Below the pieces are notes generated by a model. The model had not been told where the DNA came from, searched no databases, and saw only the letters and a list, made by a program, of their open reading frames with translations. This document shows positions 20,289-29,694 of a stretch of 64,000 nucleotides of DNA, one piece after another (within the stretch, counting starts at the first letter, position 1; each line of letters begins with the position of its first letter). A program made the position numbers and the translations under genes. Source of the stretch: Flavobacterium hungaricum. GTDB lineage: Bacteria; Bacteroidota; Bacteroidia; Flavobacteriales; Flavobacteriaceae. Where the stretch lies: contig NZ_PRDM01000008.1 in assembly GCF_015182285.1 (NCBI RefSeq), positions 1 through 64,000 of the forward strand. Direction: 5' to 3'.

Positions 20289-22151
20289 ATGAAAAAAATC
20301 TATCTATTGGTACTAACATCTATCTGTACTAATTTTTACGCTCAAACCAAGAAAGATTCGATTTTCGAGTTTGACGAGGTAATTATTAATCAGAACCGTT
20401 TTAGTACGCCTATTTCTAAAGAAAATAGAAATGTTTATGTAATTACAAGCGAAACTATAAAAAAGCTGCCGGGAAGAACCCTTCAGGAAGTTTTACAATA
20501 TGCTAACGGAGTTGATATCAGACAAAGAGGACCGTTTGGAACTCAAGCAGACATCAGCGTTGACGGCGGTAGTTTTGAACAGACAGTTGTTTTGCTAAAC
20601 GGCGCCAAAGTGATTGACTCGCAAACGGCTCATAATATGTTGAATCTGCCTCTTCCGGTAGAAGCAATCGAAAGAATCGAAGTGGTGCGAGGACCAGCGG
20701 CAAGAACTTACGGAATCAATAGTTTAACGGGAACGATTAATATTATTACTAAAAAAGCAAGTGATTCTGGAGTTTTAGTAAGTACGTATGCCGGCTCTAA
20801 TTTTGAAAAAGATACTGAAGGAAGCGGGGATACTTTTTACGGAAACGGTGTTCAGGTTGGTGCTGTTCTAGGAAAAGAAAAACAACAGCACATGATTTTT
20901 GCATCACACGATAAGAGCAACGGTTACCGCTATAATACGGCTTTTGAAAACAATAAAATTTTCTACCAAGGAAATGTACAGTTTAATGAGGCTAATGAAA
21001 TTCAAGCTTCGGCAGGTTACATCAACAACGGATTTGGTGCGAACGCATTCTACGCGGCGCCGGGCGACAAAAATTCAAGCGAAGCTGTACAAACTACTTT
21101 TACCAATATTCAGTCCAAACATTCGATTACAGACAGCTGGAAAATTATGCCGCGGGTAACTTACAGATACAATTATGACGATTATCGTTATTTGGGAATG
21201 GCTAATCTGAATGTGGGAAGAAGCCAGCATTACACCAACTCAATTGCAGGAGAATTAAACTCGACGGTAAAATTAGGAAAAGGCGAATTGGGTTTTGGAG
21301 CCGAATTTAGAAACGAAAATATTCATTCGTCAAATATCGGAGATCACGACCGCGAAAATGTGGGAGTCTACGCAGAATACAGAACCAATTTTACGGAGAA
21401 ATTAAACGTAAATATCGGAACTTATTTAAACTACAACTCAGACTATAAATGGCAGCTTTATCCCGGAATTGATGCGAGTTACGAAATTACAGACGAATTT
21501 AAAGTAATCGCTAATGTAGGAACAAGCCAAAGAATACCGTCCTTTACCGATTTGTATTTGAAACAAACCGGAAATATCGGAAACGCCGATTTAGATTCTG
21601 AAAATGCTTTTCAGAGCGAAATCGGATTTAAATTCAACAGAAAAGCCTTGAGTTTAAATGCGAATTATTTCTATAGAAAAATTGATAATTACATCGATTG
21701 GATGCGTAACCTGACGACACAGCCTTGGCAGAGTCAGAACACAGGAGATTTAAACACCAACGGCGTAAACCTTCGCGGTACTTATAGATTTGATTTTTCT
21801 AAAGATTCAAGATTAAATATTGTTTTAGGATACACCTATTTGGATTCCGAATTCAAGAGTTCGCGAACAGAAATATATTCTAAGTATTTAATTTCTTCTT
21901 TAAAACATCAAGTAACCAATACAATAGATTATCAGTATAGAAATCTATCGGTATTATTTGCTACACGTTTTAACCAAAGAATCACAGGACCTTCTTACTG
22001 GATTAACGACTTTAGAGTTAGTCAGTCGATTAAGAAATTCACCATCTTTTTAGATGCCCAGAATATCTTTAATACCACCTATTATGAAGTGGGGGCAATT
22101 CCGCTGCCATCAAGATGGTTTACATTGGGAGCTAAATTTGTAACGTTTTAG
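20289..22151 (+). CDS. TonB-dependent outer-membrane receptor (BtuB/FepA-like)
   Basis: A 620-residue protein from the ATG at 20289, which leaves room for the promoter; an earlier TTG at 20268 lies inside the -7 box. It has a signal peptide (ending NFYAQ) and a plug with the classic sequence VITSETIKKLPGRTLQEVLQ, GVDIRQRGPFGTQADISVDGGSF, then IERIEVVRGPAARTYG and NIITKK. A barrel follows, ending in LPSRWFTLGAKFVTF. It has no N-terminal carboxypeptidase-regulatory or STN domain, so this is a transport-only receptor. Its pairing with a MocR regulator suggests a PLP-, amine- or vitamin-B6-related substrate, which is inference only. Confidence 0.93.
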   Translation: MKKIYLLVLTSICTNFYAQTKKDSIFEFDEVIINQNRFSTPISKENRNVYVITSETIKKLPGRTLQEVLQYANGVDIRQRGPFGTQADISVDGGSFEQTVVLLNGAKVIDSQTAHNMLNLPLPVEAIERIEVVRGPAARTYGINSLTGTINIITKKASDSGVLVSTYAGSNFEKDTEGSGDTFYGNGVQVGAVLGKEKQQHMIFASHDKSNGYRYNTAFENNKIFYQGNVQFNEANEIQASAGYINNGFGANAFYAAPGDKNSSEAVQTTFTNIQSKHSITDSWKIMPRVTYRYNYDDYRYLGMANLNVGRSQHYTNSIAGELNSTVKLGKGELGFGAEFRNENIHSSNIGDHDRENVGVYAEYRTNFTEKLNVNIGTYLNYNSDYKWQLYPGIDASYEITDEFKVIANVGTSQRIPSFTDLYLKQTGNIGNADLDSENAFQSEIGFKFNRKALSLNANYFYRKIDNYIDWMRNLTTQPWQSQNTGDLNTNGVNLRGTYRFDFSKDSRLNIVLGYTYLDSEFKSSRTEIYSKYLISSLKHQVTNTIDYQYRNLSVLFATRFNQRITGPSYWINDFRVSQSIKKFTIFLDAQNIFNTTYYEVGAIPLPSRWFTLGAKFVTF

Positions 22152-22183
22152 TTTTACTTATTTTTTAGGATTAGTTAATGGAG

Positions 22184-22229
22184 AAAAGCCCTGCACGAGA
22201 TATCTTTTGATATTTTGTGCAGGGTTTTG
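22184..22229 (+). terminator. Terminator after the TonB receptor
   Basis: CCCTGCAC and GTGCAGGG close a loop of about 20 nt, flanked by A-run and TTTTG. Confidence 0.75.
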
Positions 22230-22339
22230 TATGTTTAAAATATACTTTCTATGAAATCGACTCGTTTACTGAAATTATTTTATAACACACATAAAACCTA
22301 TTTAAACATCGTTTTTTATAAAGTTAGTTATATCTTTGC

Positions 22340-22520
22340 CATCGATTTTGGTCTGTTTTTTCATCAGAAAAAATAGTTAAAAGGGAATCAGGTGTAAATC
22401 CTGAACAGACCCGCTACTGTAAGTTCTATACAAGTCTTTAAACATTACTTATGCCATTGTCTCGCTTGCGGGATGAGAAGGCCGTTTGAAGATGGAACAA
22501 GTCAGGAGACCTGCCACGAT
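22340..22520 (+). ncRNA. Cobalamin riboswitch
   Basis: Conserved elements appear in order: GGTCTGTT (22350-) pairing with AACAGACC (22404-22411), AAGGGAATCAGGTG with AAATCCTGA, CCCGCTACTGTAA, and the B12 box AGTCAGGAGACCTGCC at 22500-22515. It is followed by CCACGA (22514-22519) that can pair with TCGTGG (22538-22543); this stem uses the end of the B12 box region and has no T-run, suggesting translational control or antitermination. It controls the receptor at 22645 and probably the whole run to 30639. Confidence 0.95.
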
Positions 22521-22644
22521 CACATAGTTTAAAACTTTCGTGGTATGAAGTTGATGACACAAGATGGTAACCTGCTGCAGGACAGCGGGCCTATATCTAT
22601 GTTTTTGTAATACATCACCGAGAGTTTTTTTTAAATAAATCGTG

Positions 22645-24690
22645 ATGTATCATTTTAGAAAAACGTTTTTAGCTTTTATTTTATTTTTTCCTTTTTTGCT
22701 TCATTCGCAGACAGTGACCGATAGTTCGCGTGTTTTAAAAGAAGTTGTTTTAAAAGGAAAACCCTATCAGGAAGTGATTCCGGTACAAAGTCTTTCGGGA
22801 GTTCTACTCGAAAAATTGGCGAGCCATAATGTGGCCGATGCGCTCCGGTATTTTGCAGGAACCCAAATCAAGGATTATGGCGGCGTGGGCGGACTAAAAA
22901 CGGTCGACGTCCGTAATATGGGAACCCATCATGTTGGTGTTTTTTATGACGGAATCCAACTCGGAAATGCCCAAAACGGTGTGACGGATCTCGGAAAATA
23001 TTCGCTTGACGACATGGAATCACTGACGATGTACAACGGTCAAAAAAGTGAAATTTTTCAGTCGGCTAAAGATTTTGCTTCGGCCTCGGCTATTTATTTA
23101 AGAACCAAACGCCCTGTTTTCTCTGGGAGTAAAAAATCAAATCTGCTCGTTCGTTACAAAACGATGTCAATTGATTATCACGATCCTTCTTTTAGATGGG
23201 AACAAAAACTGAGTGACAAAGTAAGCCTGAGCGTGAGTTCTGAATACATTAAATCGAACGGAGAATATAAATTTAGATACAAAAGAAAAAATCAGGACGG
23301 AAGCGTTGCCTACGATACCACTGCAACAAGATACAACAGCGACATTGAAGCCTTTCGATTTGAATCGGGTGTTTATGGAAAAATAAACAACGGTTCGTGG
23401 GATGCCAAAGTGTATTATTATGATTCTGAAAGAGGCGCACCGGGAGCCATTGTAGAAAATAAATTCAGGGACGGATTCAGGCAGTTTGATAAAAACTTTT
23501 TTGCACAAAGCTTTTTTACCAAAGACATCTCTGAAAAATATAAATTTCAGGCAAAAGGAAAATTTGCCTATGACTACACGCATTACATTGCACGTGACAC
23601 GACTAGTGTTTTAGGTGAAATAGTGACTGAGGGTGCACAGTCTGATGACAGCTATTTTCAGCAGGAAGCGTATTTCTCAGCCGTAAATCTCTACAGCATT
23701 TTACCAACTTGGGATGTTTCGCTGTCAACCGATTTTCAATACAATAAATTAAATGCAACCCGAAGAGGAATTCAGACCCAGTTTTCTTTTCCGCAGCGTT
23801 ATACTGCACTGGTTTCGCTTGCCACTTCTTATCGCTATGAAGGTTTTAAAGTTTTAGGAAATGTCCTTGCAACCCGCGTAATAGAAGAAGTAAAATTCAA
23901 CGCCAAAGCGCCTAATAAAACCGAATTCACACCCGCTTTATTTCTGGGTTATACTCCCTTCAAAAAATACGATTTCAATTTAAGGGCTTTTGCCAAGCGA
24001 ATTTTCAGAATGCCGACTTTCAACGATTTGTATTATACGATGGTTGGTTCCAGTACTTTAAAACCAGAATACATGAACCAGTACGACGTTGGCTTTACCT
24101 GTAATTTTGGTGTAAAAGAAAGCTTTTTAGACAAATTTTCGATTCAGGCAGATGCCTATTATACCAATACGAAAGACAAAATTGTCGCAGCGCCTACAGG
24201 AAATTTATTCCGCTGGATGATGACCAACATCGGACAGGTAAAAGGAAAAGGAATCGAAACGGTTGTCAATTTAGGAACTCATATTGATAAAGTAAATCTC
24301 GCCGCCAATCTGACTTATGCCTATTCTCAAAGTCAGGATTTTACCAAATTTTCTGGTCTGGAATTATCTTCTTACGGCGATCAGATTCCGTATACGCCGT
24401 GGCACAGCGGTTCTGGAATTCTGAATGCAGGTTACGAATCTTGGAACTTTAATTACAGTTTTATCTACGTTGGAAAACGCTATAACGGAAACGTCAATAA
24501 TATTAAAGTAAATGAAGTCCAGCCGTGGTATACGCACGATTTGGCCGTTCAAAAAGCATTTACTTTCAATAAATACAAATTGAATGGCACGATAGAAGTG
24601 AACAATGCTTTTAATCAGCATTATGAGGTGATATACAATTATCCGATGCCGGGGAGAACATTCAAATTTATAATCAGTTTTGAGATATGA
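22645..24690 (+). CDS. btuB: BtuB-like TonB-dependent cobalamin receptor
   Basis: A 681-residue protein from the ATG at 22645; a GTG directly before it is an alternative. It has a signal peptide (FLAFILFFPFLLHSQ). The plug contains SGVLLEKLASHNVADALRYFAGTQIKDYGGVGGLKTVDVRNMG and FYDGIQLGNAQNG (shown in parts), then a barrel ending in PGRTFKFIISFEI. The cobalamin riboswitch directly upstream identifies B12 or a related corrinoid as substrate. It is translationally coupled (ATGA overlap) to a BtuG-like gene, as in Bacteroides B12 loci. Confidence 0.92.
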   Translation: MYHFRKTFLAFILFFPFLLHSQTVTDSSRVLKEVVLKGKPYQEVIPVQSLSGVLLEKLASHNVADALRYFAGTQIKDYGGVGGLKTVDVRNMGTHHVGVFYDGIQLGNAQNGVTDLGKYSLDDMESLTMYNGQKSEIFQSAKDFASASAIYLRTKRPVFSGSKKSNLLVRYKTMSIDYHDPSFRWEQKLSDKVSLSVSSEYIKSNGEYKFRYKRKNQDGSVAYDTTATRYNSDIEAFRFESGVYGKINNGSWDAKVYYYDSERGAPGAIVENKFRDGFRQFDKNFFAQSFFTKDISEKYKFQAKGKFAYDYTHYIARDTTSVLGEIVTEGAQSDDSYFQQEAYFSAVNLYSILPTWDVSLSTDFQYNKLNATRRGIQTQFSFPQRYTALVSLATSYRYEGFKVLGNVLATRVIEEVKFNAKAPNKTEFTPALFLGYTPFKKYDFNLRAFAKRIFRMPTFNDLYYTMVGSSTLKPEYMNQYDVGFTCNFGVKESFLDKFSIQADAYYTNTKDKIVAAPTGNLFRWMMTNIGQVKGKGIETVVNLGTHIDKVNLAANLTYAYSQSQDFTKFSGLELSSYGDQIPYTPWHSGSGILNAGYESWNFNYSFIYVGKRYNGNVNNIKVNEVQPWYTHDLAVQKAFTFNKYKLNGTIEVNNAFNQHYEVIYNYPMPGRTFKFIISFEI

Positions 24691-25832
24691 AAAAGAGCAT
24701 TATAAAAATACTATTTGGTTTAACCATTGCTGTTTCGCTGGTTTCCTGTCGCGAAGACGAAACAATATTTCTTTCGTCAGACGTAAGTGTTGCCGCACCG
24801 AGAAGTGACGGAAAGATTGAAGGATTTTATCTTCTTAACGAAGGTAATATGGGAATGAACCGAGCGAGTATCGACGTTTTTAATTACCGTACAGGAAATT
24901 ATACCACCGATGTTTATTCGGAACGAAATCCGAATGTGGTAAAAGAATTGGGCGATGTCGGAAACGATATTCAGATTTATGGCGATAAGGTTTATGCAGT
25001 TATAAATGTTTCGAATAAGGTAGAAGTTTTAGACAAATGGTCGGCAAAACGCATCAAAAAAATCGACATTCCCAATTGTCGGTATGTGGCTTTTTACAAA
25101 GACAAAGCCTATGTGAGTTCGTATGCCGGTCCTGTTGCGATTGATCCGAATGCCGAAATTGGTTTTGTTGCCGAAATTGATACTACTTCTTTAGAAATAA
25201 AAAGAAAAGTAACCGTTGGTTATCAGCCCGAACAAATGGTGGTGCATAACGGGAAATTGTATGTGGCAAATTCTGGCGGTTATCGCGTTCCAAACTACGA
25301 TCGAACAGTTTCTGTGATTGATTTGGAAACCTTTACAGAAATCAAAAAAATTGATGTCGGCATTAATCTTTACGGAATGCGTATTGACAGCCGCGGTGAT
25401 ATTTATGTAAGCTCCCGCGGTGATTACTACAACACGCCATCAAACCTTTTTGTGATTGATACCCAAACAGACGAGAAAAAAATGCAGCTGGATATTCCTG
25501 CTCTGGGAATGTGCCTCGTCGACGATCTGCTGTATTACTACAGTGTTTCCTGGAGTTATCTCACCAACAGCAACAAAATCACTTATGGAATTCTAGACAC
25601 GAGAACCAAAAAAATCATCAGCGATAAAATTATTACCGACGGAACGGACAAAAAAATCATGATTCCGTATGGACTTCAGGTAAATCCAGAAACCAAAGAA
25701 ATCTATATTACAGACGCTCAAAACTATGTCGTAACGGGGTATATCTACTGTTTTACACCAGAGGGAAAACTGAAATGGAAAACTACAGCGGGAAATATTC
25801 CTGCCCATATTGCCTTTATAACCAAAAAATAA
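24687..25832 (+). CDS. btuG: BtuG-like surface beta-propeller lipoprotein
   Basis: A 381-residue protein with lipobox LVSC21. Repeated propeller blades are visible: GNDIQIYGDKVYAVINVSNKVEVLD, PEQMVVHNGKLYVANSGG, LYGMRIDSRGDIYVSSRGD, PYGLQVNPETKEIYITDA. The FYLLNEGNMGMNRASIDVFN start is the DUF5074/BtuG hallmark. In Bacteroides, BtuG sits on BtuB and captures B12 with very high affinity. Here it overlaps the receptor gene by 4 nt and is under the same riboswitch, so the assignment is strong by motif and context. Confidence 0.9.
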   Translation: MKKSIIKILFGLTIAVSLVSCREDETIFLSSDVSVAAPRSDGKIEGFYLLNEGNMGMNRASIDVFNYRTGNYTTDVYSERNPNVVKELGDVGNDIQIYGDKVYAVINVSNKVEVLDKWSAKRIKKIDIPNCRYVAFYKDKAYVSSYAGPVAIDPNAEIGFVAEIDTTSLEIKRKVTVGYQPEQMVVHNGKLYVANSGGYRVPNYDRTVSVIDLETFTEIKKIDVGINLYGMRIDSRGDIYVSSRGDYYNTPSNLFVIDTQTDEKKMQLDIPALGMCLVDDLLYYYSVSWSYLTNSNKITYGILDTRTKKIISDKIITDGTDKKIMIPYGLQVNPETKEIYITDAQNYVVTGYIYCFTPEGKLKWKTTAGNIPAHIAFITKK

Positions 25833-25837
25833 AAAAA

Positions 25838-27121
25838 ATGAATCAAAGAGTACTTAAACATTTTCGAATTGCACTATTTGCCGTTTTGGCAATAATGCTC
25901 ACAAACTGTTCAGGCGGCGATGATAATTCTGGATCGGGTGGAGGAGAACCACAAACGAATGAGATTAAAACACAGCGTTTTGCGATTGTGACTTTAAGTT
26001 CAAATAGTAATGCGAGTGCAGATGCCGTTTACAATTGGTCGGCTGCTAACGTTTCATCAGAAAATTATTCGTTAACCAATGCCACTTCAAAAGAAGCTTT
26101 GTTTGCTGCTGCAGCAGAAGGAACGTATGTTTTTAATGTTGCAATTACGGATAAAGGAACCACTCAAACGCAAAAAGTAACTGTTGTAGTTGGAGAAGAA
26201 ACCAAAGAACTAAAAAGCTTTATTTCTAAAGTGTTTGAATTTAAACCAGCTCCGGGACAATTTGTAAATGATCTTCCAGTGGCAAACGATGGCGATACAG
26301 CGGACAGAGTTTTGGCAAGAGCAAATTCGTATTTAGCCAAGAAAAACGGAGATCTTATTTCGCTTGGAGCTTTTGGCGGTTATGTGATTTTTGGTTTTGA
26401 TCACAGTATCGTAAACGTAAAAGGCAAACGGGACTTTAGAGTTTTAGGAAATGCTTTTTGGGCAGAAGCCAATCCAAACCCAAATGCGGAGTTTCGCGGC
26501 GGAAGCAGTGAAGCGGGCGTGATTATGGTTTCGTACGATAAAAATAAAAACGGACTTCCGGATGATGAATGGTACGAAATCGAGGGCGGCGGTCATAAAA
26601 TGGCAAAAACAATTCACAATTACGAAATAACCTATCACAGACCAGATCCAAATAAAATTCCGGTTTCGGGCGGAGGAACAGGAACGGTTCTTTTTACAGA
26701 CATAGAATACATTTATTGGAAAGACAATCAGGGAAAAGACGGTTACTTGGCGCAAAATAACGCTTACAATCACTCTTTAGAATATTGGCCAAAGTGGCTT
26801 AAAGATCAGGCGACAATGACTTTTAAAGGAACCCGATTACCAGACAATGCAGTAGACGAAAGCGGCAACGGAAGTTACTATGTGCAATATGCATTTTTAT
26901 ACGGTTATGCTGACAATGCACCAAATAATGACAACGATTCTGCCATAGACATTGATTGGGCTATTGACCAAAATGGAACAAAAGTACAGCTTCCGGCAAT
27001 AGACTTTGTAAAAGTTTACAACGGATTGAATCAGCAGGCGGGCTGGCTGGGCGAAAGTTCAACAGAGATTTCCGGAGCTTCAGATCTGCATCTTTTAGGA
27101 GAGAATATCCCAACCCGATAA
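25838..27121 (+). CDS. B12-locus surface lipoprotein, paralog 1 of 3
   Basis: A 427-residue protein from the ATG at 25838; the longer reading frame upstream overlaps btuG. Lipobox LTNC24. Residues of about 45-120 form a PKD/Ig-like domain (AVYNWSAANVSSENY). The main domain follows: FEFKPAPGQF (134-142), LGAFGGYVIFGFDHSIVNV (176-194), then the loop D234-KNKNG-LPDDE with EF-hand-like spacing, and late DIDWAIDQNGTKVQLPAIDFVKV. It shares all these blocks with the next two genes. It is probably a cobalamin- or corrinoid-binding accessory, which is inferred from the locus. Confidence 0.85.
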   Translation: MNQRVLKHFRIALFAVLAIMLTNCSGGDDNSGSGGGEPQTNEIKTQRFAIVTLSSNSNASADAVYNWSAANVSSENYSLTNATSKEALFAAAAEGTYVFNVAITDKGTTQTQKVTVVVGEETKELKSFISKVFEFKPAPGQFVNDLPVANDGDTADRVLARANSYLAKKNGDLISLGAFGGYVIFGFDHSIVNVKGKRDFRVLGNAFWAEANPNPNAEFRGGSSEAGVIMVSYDKNKNGLPDDEWYEIEGGGHKMAKTIHNYEITYHRPDPNKIPVSGGGTGTVLFTDIEYIYWKDNQGKDGYLAQNNAYNHSLEYWPKWLKDQATMTFKGTRLPDNAVDESGNGSYYVQYAFLYGYADNAPNNDNDSAIDIDWAIDQNGTKVQLPAIDFVKVYNGLNQQAGWLGESSTEISGASDLHLLGENIPTR

Positions 27122-27160
27122 TTTTTAACCAGTATCAAATCAAATTATAATATCCAAATT

Positions 27161-28402
27161 ATGAAAAAAAATGTTACCCATTTTTTATTGTCCGCGATGG
27201 CATTCGCCTTTGTTGGATGCAGCAGTGATGACAAACCAGACGAAAACGCGAATACAATAACAATCACGCTTCAGGAAAAGTATGAGACACCAACTTTTAC
27301 AGTTTTAGATATCGCTCCTTCAGATGCAGGAACAAATGCTGTTTATGAATGGATTATGACCAAAAATCCGGTAGATCAGGTTACCGATTCTATTGTAGGA
27401 AGTACCAAAGATTTACGATTTACGCCAATTTATGCTGGTTCTTACGAATTTACATTGAATGTCACGGCTGGTGATAAAAAAGGAACTAAAAATACGATTG
27501 TAAATGTGGTAAACGAAACAGCGAATTACAACGCGTACATCACCCGAATTTTTGATTTTGATCCAGCACCGGGAATGTTTGCCAACGATTTATACAAAGA
27601 TGGCAATTCTAAAGAAGATGTAATGAAAACGGCTTTAGGGAGAATTGACAAAACCAGTGTGGGATATCTGTTAGATTTGGGAGGTTTTGGCGGTTCTATT
27701 GTAGTAGGATTTGATCACACTGTTGTGAATGTTTCAGGGGCTAGTGATTTTAGAATTTATGGAGGTGATGTTTCCAATCCGACAGGGGCAAAGGCAAATC
27801 CGCCGGCACCGGGACTAATTTATGTGGCGTACGACAAAAATAAAAACGGAAAACCAGATGAAGACGAATGGTATGAAATAGCAGGAAGCCAGCACACAAA
27901 ATCAACTACAACCCAGAATTTTAAAGTTACGTATTATAAAAAACCTGCTGGAGAACCTTTGGTAACTGCAAGTGCGCTTTTTCTAGATTACGAACATGTT
28001 TATTGCGAAAACAACAAGGAAGAAAAGTATTATTTGGCACGACCAAGAGCCAAAAAAGAATTTTATCCGTTATGGAAAACGCAGACTTCGGTAACGTATG
28101 AAGGAACAAGACTTAATGTAGATTTTAAGACCGCACGCGCCGGACAAACAACTTTATGGTATTCTACACCTCCAGAATGGGGATATGCAAACGCTATAAA
28201 TCCAGATATCGATATTGACTGGGCAGTAGATAAAAACGGAAACAAAGCCAATCTTCCAGGAATCGATTTTATAAAAGTAATCAATTGTGTGAGCGAGCCA
28301 ATGGGACTTTGCCAGCAGCAATCTTCAATGGCAGCGGTATTTGCTGGAGCAGGAGATCTTCATTTGTTAAAAAAATACAATTTAAAACCAGCAAAAAACT
28401 AA
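27161..28402 (+). CDS. B12-locus surface lipoprotein, paralog 2 of 3
   Basis: A 413-residue protein with lipobox FVGC20, then SSDDKPDEN. A PKD/Ig-like N-domain (AVYEWIMTKNPVDQV, ending in TKNTIVNVV) leads to the shared core: FDFDPAPGMFANDL, LGGFGGSIVVGFDHTVVNV, a calcium-loop-like DKNKNGKPDEDEWYEI, VTYYKKPAGEP, and DIDWAVDKNGNKANLPGIDFIKV with the AGAGDLHLL end. It has the same order as its neighbours and diverges mainly in the N-domain. It is 39 nt after paralog 1. Confidence 0.85.
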   Translation: MKKNVTHFLLSAMAFAFVGCSSDDKPDENANTITITLQEKYETPTFTVLDIAPSDAGTNAVYEWIMTKNPVDQVTDSIVGSTKDLRFTPIYAGSYEFTLNVTAGDKKGTKNTIVNVVNETANYNAYITRIFDFDPAPGMFANDLYKDGNSKEDVMKTALGRIDKTSVGYLLDLGGFGGSIVVGFDHTVVNVSGASDFRIYGGDVSNPTGAKANPPAPGLIYVAYDKNKNGKPDEDEWYEIAGSQHTKSTTTQNFKVTYYKKPAGEPLVTASALFLDYEHVYCENNKEEKYYLARPRAKKEFYPLWKTQTSVTYEGTRLNVDFKTARAGQTTLWYSTPPEWGYANAINPDIDIDWAVDKNGNKANLPGIDFIKVINCVSEPMGLCQQQSSMAAVFAGAGDLHLLKKYNLKPAKN

Positions 28403-28406
28403 GAAC

Positions 28407-29630
28407 ATGAAAAAGTATTTAAAGTATAGTTTAGTTCTAATGGCTTGTGTTTCTTTTAATGCCTGTAATAGCGATGACTCAAAAACAGAACCTGCACCAG
28501 AGCCAAAGCCCGCTGCAGATCCTGTCATTACTATAAAACTAGCGGCAGAATTTGCTATAGAACGCTATAATGTAACCGAAATTGCTCCAGAAATAACAAT
28601 CGATAATGCTGAAGGAAAAACGCCAGTTTACCAATGGTCTGCAAAAGTGACAGGAAAAGACGGTGTTGTAAAAGATTCTATCATTGGCGACAGCAAAACA
28701 TTATTATTTATTGTACCCAAAACGGCCGTTTATGATGTAAATCTTAAGGTAACTGTAGATAAGATCGTTAAAGAAGCAGCCACTAAAGTTACAGTTTCTG
28801 AAACAGGAAAAACATACACTGCAAAAGCATCTAAATTAATCGATTTTGTACCAGCGCCTACACATTCGATTTACAGTTATACCACAAAAGACGAAGCTTT
28901 TCAGGAAACTCAGGAAATTTTAAATAATGGAAATGCTGTTTATCTGGGAACTTATGGAGGCTATATTGTTACCGCTTTTGACCATACGGTGATTAATGCT
29001 TACGGAAAACGTGATTTTACCGTTAAAATGACAGCAGGAAGCGCAACAACTAAATATGCTCCTGTAAGCATTGCGGTGGCTTATGATGCCAATAAAAACG
29101 GAATTGCTGATGAAAATGAGTGGTACGAAATTGCTGGAAGCGAGTATTATAAAGCGACTACAGTTAAAAATTATGAAGTAACCTACCAAAAGCCAAATCC
29201 TGCTGCAATCCCTGCAGCAGGCACAGCAGCGTGGCAGTACGATACTGCTTATCTTCCTTGGAAAGATAACAAAAACGGATCTGGCAAAATTACAAAGACT
29301 ACCGCCCGAAAATTTTCTAATTATTACCCAGATTGGTTAGGAGACTCCTATACCCTGAAAGGTACAAAAGTAACAGTGCCCATAAAAGACGTAAGTGATG
29401 GTGCTGGAACCGCGTTCAATGTGGGAACTTTTGAATGGGGTTATGGAGGTATCAAAGATCCTTCAATAGACATTAGCTGGGCAGTAGATAAAGAGGGTAA
29501 AAAAGTGCATTTACCAGGAGTCGATTTTGTAAAAGTGTACGTTTCTTCATTTGCAGAATTAGGAGCTAACGGTCCCTTGACCAGTATTTTTGAAGAGGTT
29601 TCAGATTTAAATTTTACACAGGCAAAATAA
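28407..29630 (+). CDS. B12-locus surface lipoprotein, paralog 3 of 3
   Basis: A 407-residue protein with lipobox SFNAC20, followed by an acidic/proline linker (TEPAPEPKPAADP). The N-domain has the strand VYQWSAKVTGKDGVVKDSI. The shared core shows LGTYGGYIVTAFDHTVINAYGKRDF (in part), a loop DANKNGIADENEWYEIAG, VTYQKPNP and DISWAVDKEGKKVHLPGVDFVKV. It starts 4 nt after paralog 2, so the two are coupled. Of the three it has the most altered front half of the core (FVPAPTHSIYSY in place of FDFDPAPG). Confidence 0.85.
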   Translation: MKKYLKYSLVLMACVSFNACNSDDSKTEPAPEPKPAADPVITIKLAAEFAIERYNVTEIAPEITIDNAEGKTPVYQWSAKVTGKDGVVKDSIIGDSKTLLFIVPKTAVYDVNLKVTVDKIVKEAATKVTVSETGKTYTAKASKLIDFVPAPTHSIYSYTTKDEAFQETQEILNNGNAVYLGTYGGYIVTAFDHTVINAYGKRDFTVKMTAGSATTKYAPVSIAVAYDANKNGIADENEWYEIAGSEYYKATTVKNYEVTYQKPNPAAIPAAGTAAWQYDTAYLPWKDNKNGSGKITKTTARKFSNYYPDWLGDSYTLKGTKVTVPIKDVSDGAGTAFNVGTFEWGYGGIKDPSIDISWAVDKEGKKVHLPGVDFVKVYVSSFAELGANGPLTSIFEEVSDLNFTQAK

Positions 29631-29694
29631 TATACATCCCATTTGTATTTCGAGAATTGTTAACTAATACTATTAATCCCTAAAACTATAAATT

